Below, one piece after another: positions 52,689 through 61,462 of a DNA stretch of 64,000 nucleotides. How positions within the stretch are numbered: the stretch's first letter is position 1; each line of letters begins with the position of its first letter. The notes below the pieces were generated by a model that searched no databases, was not told the DNA's origin, and worked only from the letters and a program-made list of their open reading frames with translations. Origin of the DNA: Stenotrophomonas bentonitica (GTDB lineage Bacteria > Pseudomonadota > Gammaproteobacteria > Xanthomonadales > Xanthomonadaceae); NCBI RefSeq assembly GCF_013185915.1, contig NZ_JAAZUH010000002.1:248001-312000 (forward strand), in the 5' to 3' direction. Position numbers and translations under genes: made by a program.

Positions 52689-52832
52689 GAGGCAGGCTCG
52701 AGCCGGGAACGTCCTGTCAGCGGGAACAGGCCATTCAGTGACGCGTGGCGCGGCGCATATGTGACCGTCGCGCGCGGCTGAGGATGGGCGGCTCTACAAT
52801 GCGTTCCCGTCCGCTGTCCGGAATGAAGCACC

Positions 52833-54020
52833 ATGATTACCCTCGGCACCCCGCTGTCCCCCTCCGCCACCCGTGTCCTGCTGCTGGGCTCGGGCGAACT
52901 GGGCAAGGAGGTCGCGATCGAGCTGCAGCGGCTGGGGGTGGAGGTGATCGCGGCGGACCGTTACGAGAACGCGCCGGCGATGCAGGTGGCGCACCGCTCG
53001 CATGTGATCGACATGCTGGACGCGATGGCGCTGCGGGCGCTGATCGCGGCGGAGAAGCCGCACCTGATCGTGCCGGAGATCGAGGCGATCCATACGGAGA
53101 CGCTGGTGCAGCTGGAGCAGGAAACCGGGCAGCGGGTGGTGCCGACGGCGCGCGCGGCGCGGCTGACGATGGATCGTGAGGGCATCCGGCGGCTGGCGGC
53201 GGAGACGCTGGGCTTGCCGACCTCACCGTACCGGTTCGTGGATACGGAGGCGGAGTACCGGGCGGCGGTGGCGGCGATCGGGCTGCCGTGCGTGGTGAAG
53301 CCGGTGATGTCGTCGTCGGGCAAGGGCCAGAGCACGCTGCGCAGCGAGGACGATATCGCGGCGGCGTGGGAGTACGCGCAGACCGGCGGTCGGGCGGGTG
53401 CGGGGCGCTGCATCGTGGAGGGGTTCATCGATTTCGATTATGAGATCACGCTGCTGACGGTGCGGCATGCGGGTGGGACGTCGTTCTGTGCGCCGATCGG
53501 GCATTGGCAGAAGGATGGCGATTACCGCGAGAGCTGGCAGCCGCAGCCGATGTCGCCGGCGGCACTGGCGCGTGCGGAGGAGATTTCGCGGGCGATCACC
53601 GACGACCTGGGCGGTTGGGGATTGTTCGGGGTGGAGTTGTTCGTGAAGGGCGACGAGGTGTGGTTCAGCGAGGTGTCGCCGCGCCCGCACGACACGGGGC
53701 TGGTGACGCTGGCGTCGCAGGAGCTGAGCGAGTTCGCGCTGCATGCGCGGGCGATCCTGGGCCTGCCGATTCCGCTGATCCGCCAGAGCGGTCCGTCGGC
53801 GTCGTGCGCGATGCTGGCGCACGGCGAGGGCGTGCCGGTGTTCGGGAACGTGGAGGCTGCGTTGGTGCATCCGGACACGGCGCTGCGCCTGTTCGGGAAG
53901 CCGAGCGTGCATGGGCATCGGCGCGTCGGTGTTACGTTGGCGCGCGGCTCGGACGTTGATGAGGCGCGGAAGATTGCGCGCGAGGCCGCAGAGGCTATTT
54001 CGATCGAGTTGCGCGCGTAA
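52833..54020 (+). CDS. purT: Formate-dependent phosphoribosylglycinamide formyltransferase (GAR transformylase 2)
   Basis: The 395-residue ATP-grasp enzyme makes formyl-GAR from GAR, formate and ATP in purine synthesis. The N-terminal pre-ATP-grasp fold has [11 protein letters not shown], the central domain has [13 protein letters not shown] near 150, and the C-terminal R-P-H-D-T-G-L-V-T is typical of PurT. It is a single-gene unit facing away from the SPFH operon, followed by a hairpin and repeats. Confidence 0.97.
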   Translation: MITLGTPLSPSATRVLLLGSGELGKEVAIELQRLGVEVIAADRYENAPAMQVAHRSHVIDMLDAMALRALIAAEKPHLIVPEIEAIHTETLVQLEQETGQRVVPTARAARLTMDREGIRRLAAETLGLPTSPYRFVDTEAEYRAAVAAIGLPCVVKPVMSSSGKGQSTLRSEDDIAAAWEYAQTGGRAGAGRCIVEGFIDFDYEITLLTVRHAGGTSFCAPIGHWQKDGDYRESWQPQPMSPAALARAEEISRAITDDLGGWGLFGVELFVKGDEVWFSEVSPRPHDTGLVTLASQELSEFALHARAILGLPIPLIRQSGPSASCAMLAHGEGVPVFGNVEAALVHPDTALRLFGKPSVHGHRRVGVTLARGSDVDEARKIAREAAEAISIELRA

Positions 54021-54141
54021 CGCCGTTAGCGTCTCTGTTTCTACGTGTTGGGGCGACCGTCGGGCAGCCCCGCTCCGAGATATCGCGTGCCTTCGGCCCG
54101 CGATATCCGAGCATTCCACCTTAACCCCGCGCCTTCGGCGC

Positions 54142-54164
54142 GCCCCCTTCAACAAGAAGGGGGC
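54142..54164 (+). terminator. Hairpin terminator after purT
   Basis: GCCCCCTTC pairs with GAAGGGGGC around AACAA, followed by TTTCC, about 120 bases past purT. A GCGCC/GGCGC hairpin just upstream adds to it. The 293-base gap to 54313 holds this, then two repeats, and no gene. Confidence 0.7.
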
Positions 54165-54199
54165 TTTCCTCCAGATGGTTCGGTGGCGCCGCCGTGATC

Positions 54200-54265
54200 T
54201 GACACGCATGGCGTGTCACTACGCGGATGCTCCCTTGGTAGGGTTGGGTCCCAACCAACCGCACG
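54200..54265. repeat. Adjacent GTAGTGACACGCC-type and GGTAGGGTC-type repeats
   Basis: TGACACGCATGGCGTGTCAC with TACGC (54200-54224) is an inverted copy of one family. GGTAGGGTTGGGTCCCAACC with AACCGCACG (54237-54265) belongs to the other. They lie between purT and the convergent EEP gene. Confidence 0.8.
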
Positions 54266-54313
54266 CACACATCCCGCGCCCGGTAACGCATTCAAACAAT
54301 CGAAACTTCGCTT

Positions 54314-55519
54314 TTACCGCACGTCGACCCATACCAAATGGTGGTCGCTGCCATCTGCGATCTTCGCTTCGGGCGTTTCATTCGCTGGCCAGAACACGCC
54401 GCTGCCGATGTAACTGAACCCCACCGACGGCAGCACGTAATCCAGGCGCATGGTGCCGGACTTCGGGCCGAAATCGCCGGTGGCGTGGAACGGGGCGCCC
54501 TTCCGGACGATGCCCTTTTCGGCGTACGCCAGGCTGGTCTGTTCGGCACCGACGCTGCGCGGGGTGGGGTAACGCAGCACGCGCGGGTTTTCGATCAATT
54601 CGACAATGCCGTCATGGCGGCCATCGCCGTCGACGGGATCGTTGTTGAGGTCGCCGAGGATCACGAAGCGGGCGTCCTGGGCGAGGCCGCCGCACTGGCC
54701 GTGGTCGTCGCAGAGCCACGGCTTGTCGCCGGCGGAGAGGTATTCCTGCCACAGGCGCAGTTCGTCGTGGTTGCGCGCGGCGTTGCGCTTTTCGGGGCCG
54801 TCGAACACGGGCGGGGTGGGGTGCGAGACCAGGGCGTGGACGACGCCGTTGGGGGTGTTCACCGGGACGTCCCAGTGCGACTTGGACGACAGGCGCAGCT
54901 GCGACCAGACGTGGTCGTTGTAGAACGATTTTCCGGTGCGCGGGTCGATCGGGCGCAGCGCGCCGGGCATCGTGCTCCACTTCAGCAGCTGGAAGCTGCG
55001 CACCTTGGCTTCGTCGATCGGGTAGCGCGAGAGGACGAGCATGCCGTATTGGCCGGGGTGCAGGCCGTAGCCCCAGGCGTCGTTGCCACGGGCGCGGCCG
55101 TCGCCGCCGATCTGGCCGTTGTTGTCCAGGTCCAGGCCGCTCTGCACGCCGGTGTTGACCGGGGCCAGGTAGCGGTAGGCGAAGTGCAGGGGCTCGCCGC
55201 CGCCGGGCTGGGCCACTTCCAGGTAGCGCTGCTGGAACAGGTCGGCGGCGCGGTGGGCGTCGTCGAAGTCGAATTCGTTGAGCAGCACCAGGTCGGGGCG
55301 GACCTGCTGCAACACTGCGGCAATCTTGCGCGCGTGCGCGCTGTCGCCTTCGAGTTCGGCGATCAGGCCGCCGGTCTCGTCGCTGTACAGCGAGGTGTTG
55401 TAGGTGGCGATCCGCAGCGGCGCGGGGGAGGCATCCGGCATGGCGGCGGTCTTGGTCGAGGTTTGCGCGCAGGCGCCGCAGAGCAGGGCCAGGGCGAGGA
55501 TCAGGGGATGGGCTTTCAT
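54314..55519 (-). CDS. Exported endonuclease/exonuclease/phosphatase (EEP) family protein
   Basis: The 401-residue protein starts at the ATG at 55519. A short hydrophobic leader ending in L-L-C-G-A-C suggests secretion, possibly as a lipoprotein, although the box is not canonical. The EEP fold is shown by L-R-I-A-T-Y-N-T-S-L-Y, L-L-N-E-F-D, I-L-G-D-L-N-N-D-P and a final S-D-H-H-L-V-W, where His is the catalytic residue. The family hydrolyses phosphodiesters; the exported form may act on nucleic acids or phospholipids outside the cytoplasm. Substrate unknown. Confidence 0.88.
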   Translation of the reverse strand: MKAHPLILALALLCGACAQTSTKTAAMPDASPAPLRIATYNTSLYSDETGGLIAELEGDSAHARKIAAVLQQVRPDLVLLNEFDFDDAHRAADLFQQRYLEVAQPGGGEPLHFAYRYLAPVNTGVQSGLDLDNNGQIGGDGRARGNDAWGYGLHPGQYGMLVLSRYPIDEAKVRSFQLLKWSTMPGALRPIDPRTGKSFYNDHVWSQLRLSSKSHWDVPVNTPNGVVHALVSHPTPPVFDGPEKRNAARNHDELRLWQEYLSAGDKPWLCDDHGQCGGLAQDARFVILGDLNNDPVDGDGRHDGIVELIENPRVLRYPTPRSVGAEQTSLAYAEKGIVRKGAPFHATGDFGPKSGTMRLDYVLPSVGFSYIGSGVFWPANETPEAKIADGSDHHLVWVDVR

Positions 55520-55556
55520 GCGCCTATTCTGCACGGGCGCGCGTTGCAATGGCGGG

Positions 55557-56312
55557 TCAAATGCCGTCGCGGGCGTCGTCGAACTCATGCCACCGGCGGC
55601 CATCGTAGGCCTCCAGCGGACGGAAACGGCGCTTGTAGTCCATCTTGCGGTGGCCGCGGATCCAGTAGCCCAGGTACAGGTGCGGCAGCTGCTCGCGCCG
55701 GGCCCAGGCGATCTGCTGCAGGATCGCGAAGGTGCCCAGGCCACGGTGGGCGTGGTCGGGGTCGAAGAAGGTGTAGACGGCCGAGAGGCCGTGCGCGGTG
55801 ACGTCGGTGACCGCCACCGCCAGCAGGGGGCCGCGGTGGCCGTCCACGGCAGGCCCGCGGACCTCAAGGAACCGGCCCTGCGACCACCGGCCGATCAGGA
55901 ACTGGTCGAACTCGTGCGGGCCGTGTTCGTCCATGCCGCCCTGGGCATGGCGATGGGTCAGGTAGCGGCGGTACAGCGCGAACTGTTCGTCGGTCTGCTC
56001 GGCGGCGACGATGCGCACTTCCAGGTCGTCGTTGCGCGCCAGGCAGCGGCGCTGGCTGCGGTCGGGCGCGAAGCGGGCCACCGGCACGCGGACCGACACG
56101 CACGCGTGGCAGTTGGCGCAGTGCGGGCGGTAGACCAGGTCGCCGGAGCGGCGGAAGCCCCAGCTCAGCGCCATCGGGTACAGGCTGCCCAGGCGCTGAT
56201 CGTGCGGATCCAGCACCAGGTCGCGCGCAGCCCGGTCCGGCCAGTAGCCGCAGGGATGGTCCCCGGTCTGGAACAGGCGCAGCTCGTCGTCGCGGTCGGT
56301 GTGGATCGCCAT
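55557..56312 (-). CDS. bpt: Aspartate/glutamate leucyltransferase (N-end rule)
   Basis: The 251-residue protein starts at the ATG at 56312. It has the ATE domain with the Cys-rich H-C-A-N-C-H-A-C near 64-71 and the conserved [15 protein letters not shown] near 208-223. Bacterial Bpt transfers leucine from Leu-tRNA to N-terminal Asp or Glu so that ClpS-ClpAP can degrade the protein. It lies 37 bases upstream of the EEP gene on the same strand and is divergent from the EF-hand gene. Confidence 0.93.
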   Translation of the reverse strand: MAIHTDRDDELRLFQTGDHPCGYWPDRAARDLVLDPHDQRLGSLYPMALSWGFRRSGDLVYRPHCANCHACVSVRVPVARFAPDRSQRRCLARNDDLEVRIVAAEQTDEQFALYRRYLTHRHAQGGMDEHGPHEFDQFLIGRWSQGRFLEVRGPAVDGHRGPLLAVAVTDVTAHGLSAVYTFFDPDHAHRGLGTFAILQQIAWARREQLPHLYLGYWIRGHRKMDYKRRFRPLEAYDGRRWHEFDDARDGI

Positions 56313-56468
56313 GCCTACAGCATAGCGCCGGGGCGTCGCAGGCGCCGCGACTGTCTGGCGGATTAACGCGGCCGGGGCGGCTGTCAACGCGGGCGGCGTG
56401 CAGGCGTTTTCTCTACCGTGGGTGCCGAGCACCGCACGACGCTTCCCCCCGAACAACCGGAGTACACC

Positions 56469-57026
56469 ATGCGCAACCGCAAACCCCTCCTGCTGCTGGC
56501 CCTGCTGATGACCACCGGCGCTGCCGGCCTGGCGGTGGCTGCCGATACCCCGACCGCGCCCGCCGCGCCGGCCCGCGCGAAGCTGGATACCAATGGCGAC
56601 GGCTTCGTCGACCGCACCGAAGCCGCCAAGGCGCCGCGCCTGGCCGAAAAGTTCGACAGCCTGGACACCAACAAGGACGGCAAGCTCTCGCGCGAGGAAA
56701 TGCCGCGCTGGCAGGGCAAGCGCCACGGGCGTGGCCCGGGTGGCCACGAGCGCATGGAAAAGCTGGACGCGAACAAGGACGGCCGGATCAGCCGTGACGA
56801 AGCCAAGGCCGACCCGCGCCTGGCCGAACGGTTCGACAAGATGGACGTCAACAAGGATGGCTACATCGACAAGACCGACCGCGAGCTCGGCATGAAGCAG
56901 CACCGTGACGCGTGGTTCGCCGCTGCCGACACCAACAAGGACGGCCAGCTGAGCAAGGCCGAGTTCGATGCGGCGAAGAAGCCCGTCGCTGGCAAGCGCG
57001 GCGCCCCGCCGCCGAAATCCAACTGA
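56469..57026 (+). CDS. Exported EF-hand calcium-binding protein
   Basis: The 185-residue protein starts at the ATG at 56469, with GGAG 6 bases upstream, and has a signal peptide (to about residue 24). Five EF-hand loops of the D-x-N-x-D-G form lie at 40-51, 66-77, 100-111, 126-137 and 154-165. Loop 4 ends in Asp instead of the usual Glu at position 12, so it may bind weakly. The role is likely periplasmic calcium binding; no partner is evident. Confidence 0.9.
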   Translation: MRNRKPLLLLALLMTTGAAGLAVAADTPTAPAAPARAKLDTNGDGFVDRTEAAKAPRLAEKFDSLDTNKDGKLSREEMPRWQGKRHGRGPGGHERMEKLDANKDGRISRDEAKADPRLAERFDKMDVNKDGYIDKTDRELGMKQHRDAWFAAADTNKDGQLSKAEFDAAKKPVAGKRGAPPPKSN

Positions 57027-57030
57027 CGTG

Positions 57031-57050
57031 GCGCCGGGCTCTGCCCGGCT
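57031..57050. repeat. SMAG-like palindrome without GTAG head
   Basis: GCCGGGC/GCCCGGC arms right after the EF-hand stop. Confidence 0.6.
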
Positions 57051-57066
57051 GCTTCATCATGCGAAA

Positions 57067-57098
57067 CCAAAAGCGCCGGTCATCGACCGGCGTTTTTT
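57067..57098. terminator. Rho-independent terminator between convergent genes
   Basis: CGCCGGT pairs with ACCGGCG around a 5-base loop, with A residues before and seven T residues after. It serves the EF-hand gene and, on the other strand, lies near the sigma gene stop. Confidence 0.9.
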
Positions 57099-57105
57099 TC
57101 ATTGC

Positions 57106-58320
57106 TCAGATCAACCGGGCATCCCACGCCATCGCCAGCACGATGCCGATCACGAACAGGTTGGTCACGATCAACGCCGGCCGACCATACATCGACTGAT
57201 ACACCCAGCTCGGCCCTTTGCGTCCATGCCGCGCCGCATCGCGCGCGATCATCGGCGCCATGGTCCGCTGCAGCGGCACCAGGCACTGGTAGTTCACCAC
57301 GCCCGTGCCGATCACCATGACGATCAGCGGCCAATGCAGCGGTACCTGCAACATGGTCAGTGCGAGCACCGCCATGCAGACCAGCATCGCGGTAAAGGTG
57401 CTGTAGTGCACGAACCGGTACACGGCCGCGCGTTCGGCCTGCGTTTCGGTGTAGCAGAGCAGGTAGCGGCCACCGAGGTAGCTGCCGACCACGCCGCCGA
57501 CCATGGCGCCAATCGCCACGCCCCAGCCAAGGCCGGGGCTGAGCAGGTGGCTCTGGGTGGCGGCCGCGCCCAGCGAGCCCATCGCCGCGCCGCCGGACAG
57601 GCTGGCGCCGCCCAGCCCGAGCTTGCCGCTGCCGACACCGACGCTGGTGCCGAGCAGGATCGCGGCGCTGGCGGTGCCGGGTGCGGCGATCATCACCATC
57701 GACACCACGGTGGTGGCGAACGCGGCGCCGGGCGCACTGCTGCGCGCGAAGTCGCCGAAGCGGCGCAGCATTTCCTCGCGCACGCTGGCGCGTGCACGCG
57801 ACAGGCGCTTGCGCACGGCGGCGTCGCTCAGGCCAAGCAGGTCGGCCACCTGCTGCGAGCGCTGGCCTTCGCGGTAGTACAGCAGCAGGGTTTCGCGGCT
57901 GTCTTCGGGCAGCGCCGAAATGATGTCCTCGGCTGCCAGCTCTTCCTCCACGCGCTGCAGGTAGTCTGGCGCGCTGGGGCTGGGGTCGGCGGCCATGCTG
58001 ATCGCGATCTCGGCCGCTTCGCCGGACAACGGCCGGCCACGGTTGGCGCGCAGCCAGTCGCGGGCGAGGTTGCGGGTGATCTGGCGCAGCCAGGGCAGGA
58101 AGCTGGCGGTGTTGTGCAGCTGGTTGAGCTGCTGCCAGCCCTTGATGAAGGCTTCCTGCGCGATGTCTTCGCTGGCCTGCACGTCGCGGGTGATCGCCAG
58201 GGCGATGGCGGTGACGGTGTTCTGGCAGGCCAGCACGATGCGGCCATAGGACTGCTGGCAGCCGCCTGCGGCGGCGGGCAGTTCGCGTTCCAGCGTGTCG
58301 GTCAGGGGCAGGGTGGTCAT
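57106..58320 (-). CDS. ECF-type sigma factor fused to a C-terminal membrane domain
   Basis: The 404-residue protein starts at the ATG at 58320. Residues 25-95 are sigma region 2 (A-S-E-D-I-A-Q-E-A-F-I-K-G-W) and 128-185 region 4 (S-R-E-T-L-L-L-Y-Y-R-E-G, S-D-A-A-V-R-K-R-L-S-R-A-R). After residue ~195 comes about 200 residues with roughly five hydrophobic spans, beginning A-F-A-T-T-V-V-S-M-V-M-I and ending with I-V-L-A-M-A-W near the C-terminus. No separate anti-sigma gene is adjacent. The membrane part probably holds the sigma domain inactive until a signal; that is inference. Confidence 0.85.
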   Translation of the reverse strand: MTTLPLTDTLERELPAAAGGCQQSYGRIVLACQNTVTAIALAITRDVQASEDIAQEAFIKGWQQLNQLHNTASFLPWLRQITRNLARDWLRANRGRPLSGEAAEIAISMAADPSPSAPDYLQRVEEELAAEDIISALPEDSRETLLLYYREGQRSQQVADLLGLSDAAVRKRLSRARASVREEMLRRFGDFARSSAPGAAFATTVVSMVMIAAPGTASAAILLGTSVGVGSGKLGLGGASLSGGAAMGSLGAAATQSHLLSPGLGWGVAIGAMVGGVVGSYLGGRYLLCYTETQAERAAVYRFVHYSTFTAMLVCMAVLALTMLQVPLHWPLIVMVIGTGVVNYQCLVPLQRTMAPMIARDAARHGRKGPSWVYQSMYGRPALIVTNLFVIGIVLAMAWDARLI

Positions 58321-58391
58321 GGCGTCGATCCCGGCGGGTGGTGACATCATGACGGGGTGGGGCGCGGAATGTGACCGGGTGGGGATCCCGT

Positions 58392-58416
58392 GGGACACGC
58401 GTGGCGTGTCGCTACG
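58392..58416. repeat. GTAGCGACACGCC-type repeat carrying a stop codon
   Basis: Read on the minus strand, this copy begins GTAGCGACACGCCACGCGTG. Its GTAG head supplies the TAG stop (58412-58414) of the next gene. Confidence 0.85.
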
Positions 58417-58915
58417 GTTGTTTGGCCGGTTCGATGCGGACGCGGATTTCTTCTTCTTCCTGTGCCGGGGGTGCTGCCGTCGGCTGTTGCTGTGTCGGCA
58501 AGGGCGCTGGGACGGCGGTGGGCGCGCTGCGGTGGCGCATCATCACCACCATCGCCACGGCAGCGATGACCAGCAGCAGGCCGATACGGATGCGCCAGGC
58601 CCAGTTGCGGCGCGGGGCCGTTTCGGCGACCTGGTCGCGGAAGGCGAATTCGGCGGTGGGGTGGTCGCGGCGGGTGGTTTCCAGCAGGCGTGCGTCGCGC
58701 AGGATTTCGCGGGCGCGCGGCTGGTCGTTGGCGTGCACCACCCACAGGGTCGGGTGGGTGCTGGCCTTGCTGGTGTCCAGGTAGCTGAACTGGCTGCCGC
58801 GCTTGCTGTGGTACGAACGGCCGTTGGTGATGCGCACCTCGATGCCGGCATCGCGCAGCAGCTGGGCCACGCCTTCCACGGTTTCAACGCGCTGGCTGCT
58901 GAAGATCTGACGCAT
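58412..58915 (-). CDS. Membrane protein with N-terminal DUF2007-like domain
   Basis: The 167-residue protein opens with a compact domain (about 1-75: M-R-Q-I-F-S-S-Q-R-V-E-T-V-E-G-V-A-Q-L-L-R-D-A-G-I-E-V) that resembles DUF2007-type signalling folds. A single span follows at about 108-124, then a Pro/Gln and acidic tail. Related Xanthomonas entries are called pathogenicity-like protein, without proof of function. It starts 6 bases after the tesB stop and is probably co-transcribed with it. The stop TAG lies in a REP. Confidence 0.6.
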   Translation of the reverse strand: MRQIFSSQRVETVEGVAQLLRDAGIEVRITNGRSYHSKRGSQFSYLDTSKASTHPTLWVVHANDQPRAREILRDARLLETTRRDHPTAEFAFRDQVAETAPRRNWAWRIRIGLLLVIAAVAMVVMMRHRSAPTAVPAPLPTQQQPTAAPPAQEEEEIRVRIEPAKQP

Positions 58916-58921
58916 GGCGGA

Positions 58922-59842
58922 TTATTCCTTGGCCGGTACGGCGGCGGCCGCGGCACTGTCGTCGACCACGCGGATCAAACCTTCCTGCGCGGTGCTGGCA
59001 ACCAGGATGCCGTTACGGGTGTAGAACTGGCCACGTGCCAGCCCGCGCGAATCCTGCGCGCTGGGACTGTCCAGCGAGTACAGCAGCCAGTCGTCGGCGC
59101 GGAACGGGCGGTGGAACCAGATCGCGTGGTCGAGCGAGGCCATCTGCACGTGGGGCTGGTAGTAGCTGATCCCGTGCGGGAAGGTCGCGGTACCCAGCAG
59201 GTGGAAGTCCGAGGCGTACGCCAGCAGCGCCTGGTGCAGCTCCGGCGCATCGCCGACCTTTTCGTTCAACCGCAGCCAGACCTGGTGGTAGGGCGGGCGC
59301 TTGGGCGGGTGCAGTTCGTCGCGCGGGTACACGTGGCGGAACTCGAACGGGCCGCCGCGCGAGAGCCAGCGCTGCACCTTGATCGGCAGGCGCTCCAGCA
59401 CTTCCTGCGGCAGCGGGCGGTTGGGTTCGATGTCTTCGGGCTGCGGCACGTCCGGCATCGTGTGCTGGTGCTCGGCGCCGCTCTCGGCCTGCTGGAACGA
59501 GGCCGCGCAGAAGAAGATCACCTTGCCGTGCTGGATCGCGGTGACCCGTCGCACCGAGAAGCTGCCGCCGTCGCGGGTGCGGTCCACGTCATAGACGATG
59601 GGGTGGTCGATGTTGCCCGCGCGCAGGAAGTAGGCATGCAGCGAATGCACGTGGCGGCCGTTGTCCACGGTCGCCTGCGCGGCCGACAGCGCCTGGCCCA
59701 GCACCTGCCCGCCGAACACGTACTTGGTGCCGATATCGCGGCTCTGGCCACGGAACAGGTTGTCTTCCAGGCGCTCGAGCGTGAGCAGGTCGATCAGCTC
59801 GGAAACGACGGGTTCTTGCGGCTGGGACAAGGCGGCGGCCAT
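58922..59842 (-). CDS. tesB: Acyl-CoA thioesterase II
   Basis: The 306-residue protein has the double hot-dog fold of TesB: D-N-L-F-R-G-Q-S near 27-34, F-G-G-Q-V-L-G-Q-A-L near 43-52, L-H-A-Y-F-L-R-A-G, and the second half with L-D-H-A-I-W-F-H-R-P-F-R-A-D-D-W. The catalytic Asp, Thr/Ser and Gln positions appear intact. The enzyme hydrolyses medium and long acyl-CoA esters. It is first in a probable two-gene unit with the DUF2007-like protein. Confidence 0.95.
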   Translation of the reverse strand: MAAALSQPQEPVVSELIDLLTLERLEDNLFRGQSRDIGTKYVFGGQVLGQALSAAQATVDNGRHVHSLHAYFLRAGNIDHPIVYDVDRTRDGGSFSVRRVTAIQHGKVIFFCAASFQQAESGAEHQHTMPDVPQPEDIEPNRPLPQEVLERLPIKVQRWLSRGGPFEFRHVYPRDELHPPKRPPYHQVWLRLNEKVGDAPELHQALLAYASDFHLLGTATFPHGISYYQPHVQMASLDHAIWFHRPFRADDWLLYSLDSPSAQDSRGLARGQFYTRNGILVASTAQEGLIRVVDDSAAAAAVPAKE

Positions 59843-59898
59843 GGGGTGGCAAAGGAATGAAGGATTATACGTGTCCCTTGGCGCGGGCCACGTACGCC

Positions 59899-60016
59899 GT
59901 AGTGCCGGCCGCCGGCCGGCTCCAAGGGGTGTCAGGCAGCATCGGGAGCCGGCCGGCGGCCGGCACTACCGGGTGGGTCAGGCGGCATCGGGAGCCGGCC
60001 GGCGGCCGGCACTACC
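59899..60016. repeat. Three GTAGTGCC-type SMAG copies with a 46-bp tandem duplication
   Basis: One copy runs forward (59899-59920) and two run in reverse (59948-59969, 59994-60015). The segments 59931-59970 and 59977-60016 are 40-bp direct repeats with one mismatch, period 46. The second segment includes the last codons and TGA stop of the minus-strand crotonase gene, so the gene's 3' end has been copied downstream of itself. Confidence 0.9.
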
Positions 60017-60784
60017 CAGGCGGGCCACCAGCGTCTGCAGCGCCTGCTGGGCATCCGGCGCGTACCAGGCTTCTACAAACCGGTCCAACTGGATCAGGTC
60101 GGCGTGCAGGGCCTCGTGCAGGTCGGCGCGGGCGACGCTGCGGGTGTGCAGCATCGGCTGCCGGGGCAGCTTCAACAGCTGGCCCAGCCAGGCCACTGCG
60201 CGCGGCACCACCTCGGTCGGGGCGACCAGTTCGTCCACCAGACCAATCTGCTCCGCACGCTCGGCCGGCACCATCTCGCCGCCGATCAGCAGCTGCGAGG
60301 CCCGGTGGTGGCCCACCACGCGGCGCATCAGCCGCTGGATGCCTTCCGGCGCCACCAGCCCCACCTGCACTTCGTTCAGGCCGATCACGTTCGGCTGTGC
60401 CGGGTCGGTGCTGCGCGCCATGATCCGGTAGTCGCAGCACAGCGCCAGCACGCAGCCGCCGGCCGGAGCGTGCCCGGTCAGCGCGGCCACCACCGGGATC
60501 CGGCTTTCGGCCAGGGTACGCACCGCGCCGAAGAACGCCTGCCAGCTGTCCAGCAGCTTGTGCCTGTCCTCGCCATGGCTGAGCAGGTGCGGCACGTCCA
60601 TCCCGGCGCTGAAGATGCGCTCGCTGCCCGACAGCACCAGGCCGTGCACGTCGTCGGCCATGGCCTGGTTGATCGCGTGGATCAGGTGACGGCACAGCTC
60701 GGTGTCCAGCGCGTTGACCGGCGGCCGGGCCAGCCGCAGCTCGCGGATGGGGCCATGGTTGATCACCTCGATAAGCGTCGTCAT
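59978..60784 (-). CDS. Enoyl-CoA hydratase/isomerase (crotonase) family protein
   Basis: The 268-residue protein starts at the ATG at 60784. The oxyanion hole motifs are S-A-G-M-D near 60-64 and A-P-A-G-G-C near 106-111. One acidic residue of the hydratase pair seems absent: the helix after A-G-G-C lacks the usual E-x-A-x-x-C. It may therefore be an isomerase or a different member. The C-terminal residues A-G-R-R-P-A-P-D-A-A are translated SMAG repeat. It is divergent from the PCu(A)C gene with 34 bases between starts. Confidence 0.85.
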   Translation of the reverse strand: MTTLIEVINHGPIRELRLARPPVNALDTELCRHLIHAINQAMADDVHGLVLSGSERIFSAGMDVPHLLSHGEDRHKLLDSWQAFFGAVRTLAESRIPVVAALTGHAPAGGCVLALCCDYRIMARSTDPAQPNVIGLNEVQVGLVAPEGIQRLMRRVVGHHRASQLLIGGEMVPAERAEQIGLVDELVAPTEVVPRAVAWLGQLLKLPRQPMLHTRSVARADLHEALHADLIQLDRFVEAWYAPDAQQALQTLVARLGSAGRRPAPDAA

Positions 60785-60818
60785 GCTGCGATCTCGTTGC
60801 GGGCAGGGAACTGAGGCG

Positions 60819-61262
60819 ATGATAACCAAACCATTCGTGTGCGTATTGTTGGGTCTGTGTGCGGCCGCAGCATCGGCCGGAGCGGCGGAGCCGGCGTGTG
60901 TCAGCCTCACTGGGGGCTGGGTGCGGTTGCCGCCGCCGGGAATGACGATGGCCGCTGGCTACGGAACGATCCGGAATGACTGCAAGGCCGCCGTGACCGT
61001 GGTCGGCGTGGGCAGCAAAGCCTCCGACGATGTGTCGCTGCACGAGACCACGATGGCCGATGGCGTCAGCCGCATGCGCGCGGTGGAGACGCTGGCGATT
61101 GCGCCAGGCGGGACGGCCGAACTGAAGCCCGGCGGGCTGCATTTGATGTTGATGGAGCCGGTGCGGCAGCTGAAGGAAGGCGAACAACTGCCAGTTCGCT
61201 TCAGCCTGGAAGATGGGCGCAAGGTTGATTCGACACTGCAGCTGCGGCGCAGTTCACCGTAG
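60819..61262 (+). CDS. Periplasmic PCu(A)C copper chaperone
   Basis: The 147-residue protein starts at the ATG at 60819, with GAGG 3 bases upstream, and has a signal peptide (to about residue 23). The copper site H-E-T-T ... M-R ... H-L-M (S-L-H-E-T at about 76, S-R-M-R near 87, G-L-H-L-M near 109) is the PCu(A)C pattern. The family delivers Cu(I) to the CuA site of cytochrome oxidase. Its TAG stop is the head of a hairpin repeat. Confidence 0.9.
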   Translation: MITKPFVCVLLGLCAAAASAGAAEPACVSLTGGWVRLPPPGMTMAAGYGTIRNDCKAAVTVVGVGSKASDDVSLHETTMADGVSRMRAVETLAIAPGGTAELKPGGLHLMLMEPVRQLKEGEQLPVRFSLEDGRKVDSTLQLRRSSP

Positions 61263-61280
61263 CCGACGCGACACGTCGGC
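61259..61280. repeat. GTAG-headed hairpin at the PCu(A)C stop
   Basis: GTAGCCGACGCGACACGTCG with GC forms GCCGACG/CGTCGGC arms. Its TAG is the stop codon of the chaperone gene (61260-61262). Confidence 0.8.
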
Positions 61281-61320
61281 GCAGGCGTGGTCATGCGTTC
61301 GTCGCGTGGGGTGGGTTTCC

Positions 61321-61415
61321 GTGCGGTCGTTTGGGAACCGACCCTACCGTGCAGACATCACGTGTTGCTGCAGGGTTCCGCTCGCCGGTAGGGTCGCTCC
61401 CCAGACGACCGCACG
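61321..61415. repeat. Opposed pair of GGTAGGGTC-type repeats
   Basis: Copy 1 at 61321-61349 is inverted (CGGTCGTTTGGGAACCGACC). Copy 2 at 61386-61415 runs forward (CGGTAGGGTCGCTCCCCAGA, then CGACCGCACG). The arrangement matches that at 17185-17337. Confidence 0.8.
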
Positions 61416-61462
61416 TGGTGTGCCCACGTGCGGTAGGGCATGACCCTCAAACGAAGAGGGCG

